In this document: piece by piece, positions 1 through 6,117 of the stretch
Numbering within the stretch: position 1 is the stretch's first letter
Layout of the letters: each line of letters opens with the position of its first letter
Source of the DNA: an uncultured Lachnospiraceae bacterium
Lineage (GTDB): Bacteria; Bacillota; Clostridia; Lachnospirales; Lachnospiraceae
Assembly (NCBI GenBank): GCA_910586605.1
Contig: CAJUJR010000119.1
Coordinates: 1-6,144 of the forward strand
DNA: 6,144 nucleotides
Direction of reading: 5' to 3'
The notes under the pieces: model-generated
Told to the model about the DNA's origin: nothing
The model's database searches: none
The model's input: the letters and a program-made list of their open reading frames with translations, nothing else
Translations under genes and position numbers: made by a program

Positions 1-101
1 AATATATAAAACTGTCGGTCTCATGCCGCACATGATAGAAAACATACAGAGGGAAGATATTTTTTATTGGGATTTGGCTACGATTGGCTGTGAATAGTAA
101 C
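1..101 (+). repeat. Left arm of a ~103-bp diverged inverted repeat
   Basis: This segment matches the reverse complement of 6015-6117. Aligned by eye over 103 columns there are 8 mismatches and one 2-base gap (after position 18), and positions 35-69 match 6047-6081 exactly (35 bases). The inner end is the motif GAATAGTAAC at 92-101. The arm starts at or before the window edge, so its true outer boundary is unknown. It ends 52 bases upstream of the -35 box of the topoisomerase operon. One forward frame (2-97) is open and ends in TAG TAA, but the other copy does not preserve it, so I do not call a gene. It is probably a dispersed intergenic repeat. I have an unverified impression that GAATAGTAAC-type motifs recur in Lachnospiraceae intergenic DNA. 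Confidence 0.9.
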
Positions 102-131
102 CATGAATTGTAAAAAGTAATTGCTGTTGCC

Positions 132-145
132 CTGATTCTAATCAG
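132..145. promoter_or_regulatory. Short palindrome upstream of the topoisomerase promoter
   Basis: CTGATT and AATCAG form a 6-bp inverted repeat with a 2-base centre. It ends 8 bases before the proposed -35 box. Its position and dyad symmetry would suit an operator for a dimeric regulator, but I do not recognise the site, and a 6-bp palindrome in A/T-rich DNA can arise by chance. Confidence 0.3.
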
Positions 146-153
146 AGTAAAAG

Positions 154-182
154 TTGAAATATTTGAAATGTTATAGTACAAT
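154..182 (+). promoter_or_regulatory. Sigma-A-type promoter of the topoisomerase operon
   Basis: The -35 box TTGAAA (154-159) and -10 box TACAAT (177-182) are separated by the optimal 17 bases. Transcription would start near 189, leaving a leader of about 30 bases before the ATG at 219. TTGAAAT occurs again at 163-169, nine bases after the first copy, but only the first copy gives correct spacing. No terminator or riboswitch-like fold is visible in the short leader. Confidence 0.7.
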
Positions 183-218
183 CGGAAATTGGTATTAATA
201 TAAAAAACAGGAGGAACT

Positions 219-2177
219 ATGAGCGAATATACTGGAAAGGAAATTGTGGTATTAGAAGGGCTGGAAGCAGTCCGCAAGCGCCCCGGCATGTACATTGGTT
301 CAACTGGCAGCCGCGGGCTCCACCACCTAATCTGGGAAATTTTAGATAACAGCATTGACGAACATCTGGCAGGTTATTGCACGGAAATCAATATTACTGT
401 CCAGAAAGATGGGGGCATTTGTGTAGAAGACAATGGCCGCGGCGTCCCAATTGACATCCATCCAACCAAAAGGATTCCGACAGTACGTGTTGTATATACA
501 ATTCTCCATGCCGGCGGAAAGTTTGGGAACGGGGCATACAAAGTATCCGGCGGGCTGCACGGCGTTGGCTCTTCTGTTGTCAACGCACTGTCTACCCATA
601 TGGTTGTGGAAGTAAAAAAAGACGGTTTGGTCTACCGTGATGAATATAAAAATGGCGGGCATCCTGTCACGCCTCTGGATAAAGGGCTTCTTCCTTCTGT
701 CGGAAAATGTGCGAAGTCTGCTTCGGGTACAAAAGTTACTTTTTACCCGGATGGTGAAATTTTTGAAACGATTGTTTTCAAAGCAGATGTTATAAAGAAA
801 AAATTAAAAGAAATCGCCTTTTTAAATAAAGGGCTAAAACTGAACTACAAAAATGAAATAGATGGCGAAGAACGTGTTTACCTGGAGAAATATGGGATTA
901 AAAGCTTTGTAAGCTATATTAACCGGGATGCTTCCGTATTACATGAAGAACCTGTCTATATTGAGGGAAAAAGTGGTGATATTGAAGTAGAGATTGCGTT
1001 CCAATATACTGGCAATTTTTCGGAACAGATTAACCCATACTGCAACCGAATCAACGTTGTAGACGGCGGCACATTAGTGACAGGGTTTAAAACAGCCCTG
1101 ACAAGGGTTATGAACCAATATGCAAGGGAACTTGGCGTCCTAAAGGAAAAAGATGATAATTTTGATGGCAAAGATATCCGAAATGGGCTGGTTGCGATTA
1201 TTTCTATCAAGCACCCCGACCCACAGTTTGAAGGGCAGACAAAGACAAAGCTTGGGAACACTGATGCCAAAAGCGCGGTAGATGAGGTTTTCAGTACAGA
1301 AGTGCAGCATTACCTGGATAAAAATGTAGAGATACTGAAAAAAATCCTGGATAATTCCTTAAAGTCTTACAATGCCCGACGGGCAAGCGACAAAGCAAGG
1401 ACAGCCGTTTTAAAGCAGCTCAATGATATGGACACCAAAAGCAAGCTTGCCGCATGTACATCAAAGAAACCAGAAGAATGCGAGGTTTACATTGTCGAGG
1501 GAGATTCCGCAGGCGGCACTGTAAAAACAGCACGAAACCGTAAAACCCAGGCGGTCCTTCCACTCCGTGGCAAGATTTTGAATGTAGAAAAAGCTTCTTT
1601 AGAAAAAATCCTGCAAAACAATGAAATCAAAGCAATGATTGCCTCTTTTGGGTGCGGAATCGGAGAAGAATTTGATATTACCAAACTCCGCTATGACAAA
1701 ATCATTATCTTAACAGATGCCGATGTAGACGGCGCACATATCAGCACATTGCTGCTTACCTTTTTCTACCGCTTTATGCCAGAACTAATTTATGAAGGAA
1801 AAATTTACCGCGGCCTGCCGCCTCTTTATAAAGTAGATTTTGAAAATAAAAAGCTGGAAAAAACAAAACCAGGAAGAAAACAAAAGAAGGATATAAAACA
1901 TTCAGAATATATTTTTAATGATTTTGAATTGGAAAAATTCCGCAAAAATAAAGATAATAAAATTATAAGCATCCAGCGATACAAAGGGCTTGGAGAAATG
2001 GACGCTGAACAGCTTTGGGAAACTACGCTAAACCCGGAAAGCCGTATCTTGGCACAGGTTTCCATTAGCGACACCGTGGAGGCAGACGATATTACTACTA
2101 CATTAATGAGCAGCAACGTTCCTCCAAGGCGTCAGTTTATTATGGAAGAAGCGAAGTATGCCACACTGGATATCTAA
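219..2177 (+). CDS. parE: Type IIA DNA topoisomerase B subunit (topoisomerase IV / gyrase-like)
   Basis: This is the ATPase and Toprim subunit, which binds ATP to drive strand passage and pairs with the A subunit encoded next. The GHKL ATPase domain comes first: probable catalytic Glu40, Asn44, the DNGRGVP motif at 71-77 and the glycine-rich ATP lid at about 99-117. The transducer domain carries QTKTKLGN at 340-347, which contacts ATP. The Toprim domain has EGDSAGG (427-433) and the metal-binding DADVDG (500-505). QRYKGLGEM starts at residue 586. Length is 652 aa, normal for short GyrB/ParE proteins. An AGGAGG site at 209-214 supports this start. Several residues are of gyrase type (QTKTKLGN, KILNVEKA, DADVDG, a C-terminus ending LDI) rather than Bacillus ParE type. 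The name parE rests mainly on the partner lacking a GyrA box and on the absence of dnaA/recF in the visible context. A gyrB assignment remains possible. Residues 541-581 are unusually rich in lysine. Confidence 0.95.
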   Translation: MSEYTGKEIVVLEGLEAVRKRPGMYIGSTGSRGLHHLIWEILDNSIDEHLAGYCTEINITVQKDGGICVEDNGRGVPIDIHPTKRIPTVRVVYTILHAGGKFGNGAYKVSGGLHGVGSSVVNALSTHMVVEVKKDGLVYRDEYKNGGHPVTPLDKGLLPSVGKCAKSASGTKVTFYPDGEIFETIVFKADVIKKKLKEIAFLNKGLKLNYKNEIDGEERVYLEKYGIKSFVSYINRDASVLHEEPVYIEGKSGDIEVEIAFQYTGNFSEQINPYCNRINVVDGGTLVTGFKTALTRVMNQYARELGVLKEKDDNFDGKDIRNGLVAIISIKHPDPQFEGQTKTKLGNTDAKSAVDEVFSTEVQHYLDKNVEILKKILDNSLKSYNARRASDKARTAVLKQLNDMDTKSKLAACTSKKPEECEVYIVEGDSAGGTVKTARNRKTQAVLPLRGKILNVEKASLEKILQNNEIKAMIASFGCGIGEEFDITKLRYDKIIILTDADVDGAHISTLLLTFFYRFMPELIYEGKIYRGLPPLYKVDFENKKLEKTKPGRKQKKDIKHSEYIFNDFELEKFRKNKDNKIISIQRYKGLGEMDAEQLWETTLNPESRILAQVSISDTVEADDITTTLMSSNVPPRRQFIMEEAKYATLDI

Positions 2178-2206
2178 GGGACTGTAAATCATTTATTTAC
2201 AGTTCC
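2178..2206 (+). other. Intercistronic hairpin between the two topoisomerase genes
   Basis: Positions 2178-2189 pair with 2195-2206 in a 12-bp stem (one G-U pair) around a 5-base loop, starting immediately after the first gene's stop codon. No U tract follows, and the GGAGG ribosome site of the next gene (2211-2215) begins five bases after the stem. It is therefore probably not a strong terminator. It could stabilise or process the mRNA or tune the A:B subunit ratio; that role is inference. Confidence 0.75.
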
Positions 2207-2224
2207 TAATGGAGGAAAAAGAAA

Positions 2225-4480
2225 ATGGAACAATCAATTATACAATTGGATTTTGCAGATGAAATGAAAAATTCCTACCGCGATTATGCCGTCAGCGTTA
2301 TTATATCGCGCGCCCTTCCCGATGTCAGGGATGGGTTAAAGCCGGTGCAGCGCAGGATTCTATATGCCATGACGGAACTTGGGCTCTCCCCGGAAAAACC
2401 GCACAGGAAAAGCGCACGTATTGTCGGGGATACGATGGGTAAATACCATCCGCATGGCGACAGTTCAATTTATGATGCACTGGTCCATATGACAGAAGAA
2501 TATTCCCTGACACTTCCACTTGTAGACGGACATGGGAATTTTGGCTCAATCGACGGGGACAGCGCCGCAGCTATGCGTTATACAGAAGCCCGGCTTTCCG
2601 CTGGGGCAATGACTCTCCTGAATAACCTGGAAAAAGGGCTTGTCCCATTTGGCCCAAACTTTGATGAAAGCGAGAAAGAACCTCTTGTACTGCCTGCAAC
2701 ACTTCCAAACCTTTTAGTAAACGGAACCACCGGAATTGCTGTTGGCATGGTGACAAATATACCCCCACATAACCTTGGGGAAGTTATAGACGGCATCATT
2801 GCTTACCTTAAAAATCCGGAAATTACTACAAAAGGGCTGATGAAATATATTAAAGGACCGGATTTCCCCACAGGCGCAATGATTACAAATGCTGATGATA
2901 TTTTATCCATCTATGAAACAGGGGAAGGGAAATTAACCCTGCGTGCAAAGACAGAAATTGAAGAAAGTGATTATGGCAGAAAAAATATTGTCATTACAGA
3001 AATCCCTTATACTGTTGCTGGGAGCAAGTCCAAATTATTGGAAAACCTTGTTTCCCTGGCAAAAGATAAAATATTTGACGAAATCTATGACGTCCGCGAT
3101 GAATCCTCCAAAGAAGGCATCCGCCTAATTGTTGAAGTAAAGAAAGACCGGAATATTGAAAACCTGTTAAATGGGCTTTACAAAAAAACGGCAATGGAAG
3201 ATACTTACAGCGTCAATATGCTTGCTGTCAAAGATAAGCAGCCAATTACATTTACGTTAAAACATTTAATCCAGGAGTTTGTTTCTTTTCAGGAGGAACT
3301 TTACACAAAGGAATATAAATATTTGCTTGCCAAAGCAAATGACCGCCTGGAAATTGTGGATGGCTTAATTAAAGCAACTGACGTAATTGATTTAATTATT
3401 GAAATCCTGCGTGGCAGCGACTCCATCAAACAGGCAAAAGGCTGCTTAATTAACGGGGCAACCGACGGCATTAACTTTAAAAGCAAAAAATCAGAAAAAG
3501 AAGCCGCTACGCTCTGTTTTACAGAACGGCAGGCAGAAGCAATCCTTACAATGCCTCTTAGCAGGTTAATCGGCCTGGAATTGCTAAAACTCCATCAGGA
3601 GGGGGATCAACTCCGAGGCAATATAGCAGAATATATCAATATTTTAAGTGATAAAAAAGAACTCCACAAAATTATCATCACACACCTGAGGGAATATAAG
3701 AAAAAATTTGGCCGGGAACGCTTGACTGTACTGGATAACCTAACAAAAGAAAAATATGTTGAAGAAATTAAGGAAGAAGAACTTTATGTGCTGATAGACC
3801 GTTTCGGATATGCTAAAACGATAGACACCGCAAGCTATTCCCGCCTTTCTGAAGAAACACTTGCAGATTACACACATATTATTTCCCTGAAAAACACAGA
3901 CCGCCTCTGCGTCTTTACCGAAGAAGGGAATATGTACCAGATTAAAGCAATGAATATCCCAAAAGGGAGAAGCCGTGACAAAGGGGTTTTGATTCAATCC
4001 CTTTGTAAATCAGACCGGGAAACAATTATTTTATATATTTCTGCGGAAGCCCTCTTTGAATCTCAGCTTTTCTTTGCAACAAGAAAAGGCTTTGTAAAAC
4101 AGGTGGCGGGAATTTCCTTTGATACAAACCGCTCTGTCATTGCTTCCACCAAATTAGATAAAGATGACAGCATTGCCGGAATCACCCCATTAAATGTAAT
4201 GGAAGCAATTAACCCGGATGCCAAAGTTGTCCTAATCACAAAAAAAGGGCTTTCTCTTGGTTTCCCACTTTATGAAGTCAGCGAACTGAAAAAAACAAGC
4301 CGCGGCGTAAAGGGGATTACTCTGGAAGATGACGATACCGTCCGGTATGCCGCTGTTGCCATGCCAGACTGTGACGAGCTTATCTTTGAGCAAAAAAAAT
4401 ATGACCCACAAAAAATCCGTAACCGTAAACGGGCGGCAAAAGGGCAAAAAGCAAAGATTAAAAAGTCAAATGCCCTATAG
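2225..4480 (+). CDS. parC: Type IIA DNA topoisomerase A subunit lacking a GyrA box (topoisomerase IV-like)
   Basis: This subunit cuts and rejoins both DNA strands through a covalent tyrosine link. The winged-helix cleavage domain has RALPDVRDGLKPVQRRILYAM (about 29-49, one motif in the family), HPHGDSSIYD (75-84) and AAMRYTEARL with catalytic Tyr119. The intercalating Ile171 lies in NGTTGIAVGM. Ser80 and Asp84 occupy the two main quinolone-resistance positions in wild-type-like form. Tower and coiled-coil regions run to about residue 505, followed by a beta-pinwheel of about 230-250 residues. Blade-like strands begin near 519, 561, 615 and 668. No QRRGGKG-like GyrA box lies after the first blade (near 540-560), and about ten residues seem missing there relative to GyrA. 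The core signatures VDGHGNFGS and GIAVGM are gyrase-like. Length is 751 aa, shorter than typical GyrA/ParC (about 800-850), ending in a basic tail. GGAGG at 2211-2215 supports the start. It is cotranscribed with the B subunit. Confidence 0.95.
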   Translation: MEQSIIQLDFADEMKNSYRDYAVSVIISRALPDVRDGLKPVQRRILYAMTELGLSPEKPHRKSARIVGDTMGKYHPHGDSSIYDALVHMTEEYSLTLPLVDGHGNFGSIDGDSAAAMRYTEARLSAGAMTLLNNLEKGLVPFGPNFDESEKEPLVLPATLPNLLVNGTTGIAVGMVTNIPPHNLGEVIDGIIAYLKNPEITTKGLMKYIKGPDFPTGAMITNADDILSIYETGEGKLTLRAKTEIEESDYGRKNIVITEIPYTVAGSKSKLLENLVSLAKDKIFDEIYDVRDESSKEGIRLIVEVKKDRNIENLLNGLYKKTAMEDTYSVNMLAVKDKQPITFTLKHLIQEFVSFQEELYTKEYKYLLAKANDRLEIVDGLIKATDVIDLIIEILRGSDSIKQAKGCLINGATDGINFKSKKSEKEAATLCFTERQAEAILTMPLSRLIGLELLKLHQEGDQLRGNIAEYINILSDKKELHKIIITHLREYKKKFGRERLTVLDNLTKEKYVEEIKEEELYVLIDRFGYAKTIDTASYSRLSEETLADYTHIISLKNTDRLCVFTEEGNMYQIKAMNIPKGRSRDKGVLIQSLCKSDRETIILYISAEALFESQLFFATRKGFVKQVAGISFDTNRSVIASTKLDKDDSIAGITPLNVMEAINPDAKVVLITKKGLSLGFPLYEVSELKKTSRGVKGITLEDDDTVRYAAVAMPDCDELIFEQKKYDPQKIRNRKRAAKGQKAKIKKSNAL

Positions 4481-4497
4481 CAAAGCTAACATGGCAT

Positions 4498-4525
4498 AAA
4501 AAAACGCACCGCCTGCGCTGGTGCG
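4498..4525 (-). terminator. Distal intrinsic terminator for minus-strand transcription
   Basis: CGCACC (4505-4510) pairs with GGTGCG (4520-4525), with possible extra GC pairs inside the 9-base loop. On the minus strand the stem is followed directly by seven T residues (the A tract at 4498-4504). It has no U tract in the + direction, so it would not end the topoisomerase transcript efficiently. It is a second terminator behind the one at 4592-4619 and may catch read-through before it reaches parC as antisense RNA. Confidence 0.7.
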
Positions 4526-4557
4526 CTAACAAGAATTGCAAAGCAATTCTTGTTAGC
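4525..4557. repeat. Perfect 15-bp palindromic hairpin in the convergent spacer
   Basis: Positions 4525-4539 are the exact reverse complement of 4543-4557, separated by the loop AAA. The first base is shared with the preceding terminator stem. Neither strand has a U tract directly after it. GCTAACA also occurs at 4485-4491, and TAACAT (4487-4492) can pair with ATGTTA (4565-4570), so the whole stretch 4485-4570 could fold as nested stems. It may stabilise the parC mRNA 3' end or be a REP-like palindromic element. Confidence 0.85.
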
Positions 4558-4591
4558 AACCACTATGTTACAGAGCAATTTCCTATCACCT

Positions 4592-4619
4592 AAAAAAGAA
4601 TGCCACCTCCTGGCGGCAT
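4592..4619 (-). terminator. Primary intrinsic terminator of the pfkA operon
   Basis: Bases 4600-4607 pair with 4612-4619 around a 4-base loop. The one position that is an A/C mismatch on the + strand becomes a G-U pair in minus-strand RNA, giving a continuous 8-bp stem. It is followed on the minus strand by TC and then TTTTTT (the A tract at 4592-4597). It lies 26 bases beyond the stop codon of the acidic-protein gene, as expected for the end of that operon. Confidence 0.85.
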
Positions 4620-4645
4620 CCTAATACTCATATACATTATTTTGC

Positions 4646-4903
4646 TTAATCTTCGGTTTCTTCTAATTCGCTATCCTCTTCAGGCTCTTCCTTCTGCTCC
4701 TCTTCCACATCTTCTTCATCTTCAAGGTCTAAGGTTACATAGTCCCTATCATCTTCCTCATCCCCGAAAACATCATCAAAATCGTCATCGTCGAAATCAT
4801 CATAATCATCTTTTGATTTCTTTTTGCCAAAGAGATACATTACCCCGGCGATACCACCAGCAATTGCCCCAGCGGCCACCACTAATTTTACTAATTTCTT
4901 CAT
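4646..4903 (-). CDS. Small membrane-anchored highly acidic protein of unknown function
   Basis: This 85-residue protein belongs to no family I can name. It starts MKKLVK, followed by a hydrophobic Ala/Gly/Val/Leu segment (about residues 4-25) that could be a single membrane helix or uncleaved anchor. After a basic patch (GKKKSK, 26-31), residues 32-85 are a low-complexity tail with 35 Asp or Glu among 54 residues. The flanking lysines do not settle the topology; the basic patch after the helix would favour a cytoplasmic tail by the positive-inside rule. GGAGG (4914-4910) lies 6 bases before the ATG. The gene starts 29 bases after the pfkA stop codon and is followed by a good terminator, so it is likely the last gene of the pfkA operon. 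Its Asp/Glu codon repeats create a long antisense open frame that is not a gene. Possible roles, all speculative, include cation binding or acting as a scaffold for basic partners. Confidence 0.85.
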   Translation of the reverse strand: MKKLVKLVVAAGAIAGGIAGVMYLFGKKKSKDDYDDFDDDDFDDVFGDEEDDRDYVTLDLEDEEDVEEEQKEEPEEDSELEETED

Positions 4904-4932
4904 AAATATCCTCCGTTCTGTTTTATTATAAT

Positions 4933-5910
4933 TTATTTTGTGGTTAATTTCCGGCTGATATGGGACAGATACGGATCCAATCCTTTTTCCATTGCAAGCG
5001 CTTCCTGCATATCATAATCCACAAACTCACCATCTTTATATCCTACTACACGGTTTGATTTACCCTCACATAAAAGTTCTACGGCTTTTGTCCCCAACGC
5101 AGAAGCATATACGCGGTCTTTACAGGTTGGGTTTCCTCCGCGCTGGATATGTCCCAGAATCGTCGCCCTTGTTTCGACGCCTGTTGCAATCTCAATTACC
5201 TTTGCCATCTCATTAGAATTACCAATACCCTCTGCATTTACTATAATATGGTTCTTTTTGCCAAGACGGCGGCGATCCTGAATCTTACTTATAATTTTCT
5301 GAATATCCCCATTATATTCTTCTGTTGTCAAAATATACTCCGCGCCACTGGCAATTCCTGTCCAAAGGGCAATATGGCCTGCTGTACGCCCCATTACTTC
5401 AACAATGCTGCAACGCTCATGGGATTCTGAAGTATCCCTTAATTTATCCATCGCTTCCATAGCAGTGTTAATAGCAGTATCAAAACCAATCGTATATTCT
5501 GTACAGGCAATATCCAAATCAATTGTCCCTGGTACGCCAACTGTATTAATACCATACTGGGCAAGCTTACTGGCGCCATTAAAAGAACCATCTCCACCGA
5601 TTACTACGATACCATCAATACCATGTCTTTTACAAATCTCTGCACCTTTTTTTTGATATTCTTTCTTTTTAAATTCAGGACAACGTGCTGTGTACAAAAT
5701 CGTACCACCTGTCTGGATAATATTAGATACATCAAGAGTCCCCATATCCACAATATCTTCCTCCAACAGGCCGGCATAACCACAACGGATTCCCTTTACC
5801 TTTACACCGTTTGCGATACCGGTACGGACTACTGCGCGAATCGCAGCATTCATTCCAGGCGCGTCACCACCACTGGTCAATACACCAATCGTTTTTACTG
5901 AATCGCTCAT
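4933..5910 (-). CDS. pfkA: ATP-dependent 6-phosphofructokinase
   Basis: This cytoplasmic glycolytic enzyme phosphorylates fructose 6-phosphate to fructose 1,6-bisphosphate using ATP, normally as a homotetramer. Length is 325 aa, close to the 319-320 of bacterial PfkA. The N-terminus has the nucleotide loop TSGGDAPGMNAAIR (12-25). GGDGS (105-109), with Gly rather than Asp at the fourth position, indicates ATP rather than pyrophosphate as donor. The catalytic motif reads GTIDLD (128-133): the catalytic Asp131 and metal-associated Asp133 are present, but the usual Asn between them is Leu132. Substrate residues include Arg166, MGR (173-175), Glu227 or its neighbourhood, Arg248, His254 and Arg257 in GHIQRGG. 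By eye, the arginine equivalent to E. coli effector-site Arg54 is absent, as it is in B. subtilis PfkA, so allosteric control may differ from E. coli. AAGGAGGG (5922-5915) supports the start. It leads an operon with the acidic-protein gene. Confidence 0.97.
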   Translation of the reverse strand: MSDSVKTIGVLTSGGDAPGMNAAIRAVVRTGIANGVKVKGIRCGYAGLLEEDIVDMGTLDVSNIIQTGGTILYTARCPEFKKKEYQKKGAEICKRHGIDGIVVIGGDGSFNGASKLAQYGINTVGVPGTIDLDIACTEYTIGFDTAINTAMEAMDKLRDTSESHERCSIVEVMGRTAGHIALWTGIASGAEYILTTEEYNGDIQKIISKIQDRRRLGKKNHIIVNAEGIGNSNEMAKVIEIATGVETRATILGHIQRGGNPTCKDRVYASALGTKAVELLCEGKSNRVVGYKDGEFVDYDMQEALAMEKGLDPYLSHISRKLTTK

Positions 5911-5946
5911 AATGCCCTCCTTTTCCTTCTCAACATTCTATATACG

Positions 5947-5975
5947 ATTTTACGCTAAAATTCATGATTTTTCAA
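5947..5975 (-). promoter_or_regulatory. Sigma-A-type promoter of the pfkA operon
   Basis: Read on the minus strand, TTGAAA (5975-5970) and TAAAAT (5952-5947) are separated by exactly 17 bases. Transcription would start near 5940, about 30 bases before the pfkA ATG. I saw no convincing cre or other operator in the leader. The architecture closely resembles the topoisomerase promoter at 154-182, including the same -35 sequence. Confidence 0.75.
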
Positions 5976-6000
5976 TACTCTTTTCATATTTTTACAGGGC

Positions 6001-6020
6001 AGTAACGATGTACTGTTACT
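6001..6020. repeat. Small inverted repeat at the inner edge of the right repeat arm
   Basis: AGTAAC (6001-6006) and GTTACT (6015-6020) form a 6-bp stem with an 8-base loop, using the GAATAGTAAC end of the large repeat as one half. The left copy does not preserve this stem cleanly, although TGCCCTG appears just inside both copies (128-134, and 6001-5995 on the minus strand). The repeat family may therefore extend a little further inward with indels. Confidence 0.5.
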
Positions 6021-6117
6021 ATTCGCGGCCAATCGTAGCCAGATCTCAATAAAAAATATCTTCCCTCTGTATGTTTTCTATAATGTGCAGCATGAGAAAC
6101 TGACAGTTTTACATATT
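6015..6117 (-). repeat. Right arm of the ~103-bp diverged inverted repeat
   Basis: This is the reverse-complement partner of 1-101, with 93 of 103 alignment columns identical, including an exact 35-base core at 6047-6081. Its inner end, GAATAGTAAC on the minus strand (6024-6015), lies 39 bases upstream of the pfkA -35 box. It thus has the same orientation relative to its downstream gene as the left arm. In the frame that is open in the left copy, this copy has an in-frame TGA and a 2-base shift, which argues that the repeat is non-coding or decayed. Beyond 6117 the sequence runs to the window edge with no gene visible. Confidence 0.9.

Noticed and set aside
2..97. Open frame through the left repeat ending in tandem stops TAG TAA, possibly a fragment of a larger upstream gene
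   Set aside because: The second copy has an in-frame TGA and a 2-base shift, substitutions are not concentrated at silent positions, and no ribosome site or known domain is seen. The frame enters from outside the window, so it cannot be fully excluded.
172..177. TATAGT as the -10 box of the topoisomerase promoter
   Set aside because: It would leave only 12 bases to TTGAAA; TACAAT at 177-182 gives exactly 17.
956..1270. Minus-strand open frame of about 100 codons inside the B subunit gene
   Set aside because: It lies wholly within a well-supported conserved gene, with no family signature and no plausible ribosome site; the other long frames inside the topoisomerase and pfkA genes were rejected for the same reason.
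4525..4557. The 15-bp palindrome as the plus-strand terminator of parC
   Set aside because: The downstream plus-strand sequence (AACCACTATG) has no T tract, so it does not fit an intrinsic terminator in that direction.
4600..4905. Plus-strand open frame of 101 codons over the acidic-protein gene
   Set aside because: Its His/Leu/Pro-rich sequence is the mirror of the repeated Asp/Glu codons of the minus-strand gene, it has no good ribosome site, and its start overlaps the terminator hairpin.
1..6117. The whole block as an intact transposon or genomic island with terminal inverted repeats
   Set aside because: The contents are core housekeeping genes, no transposase or integrase is present, no target-site duplication can be tested at the window edges, and the arms have diverged by about 10%.
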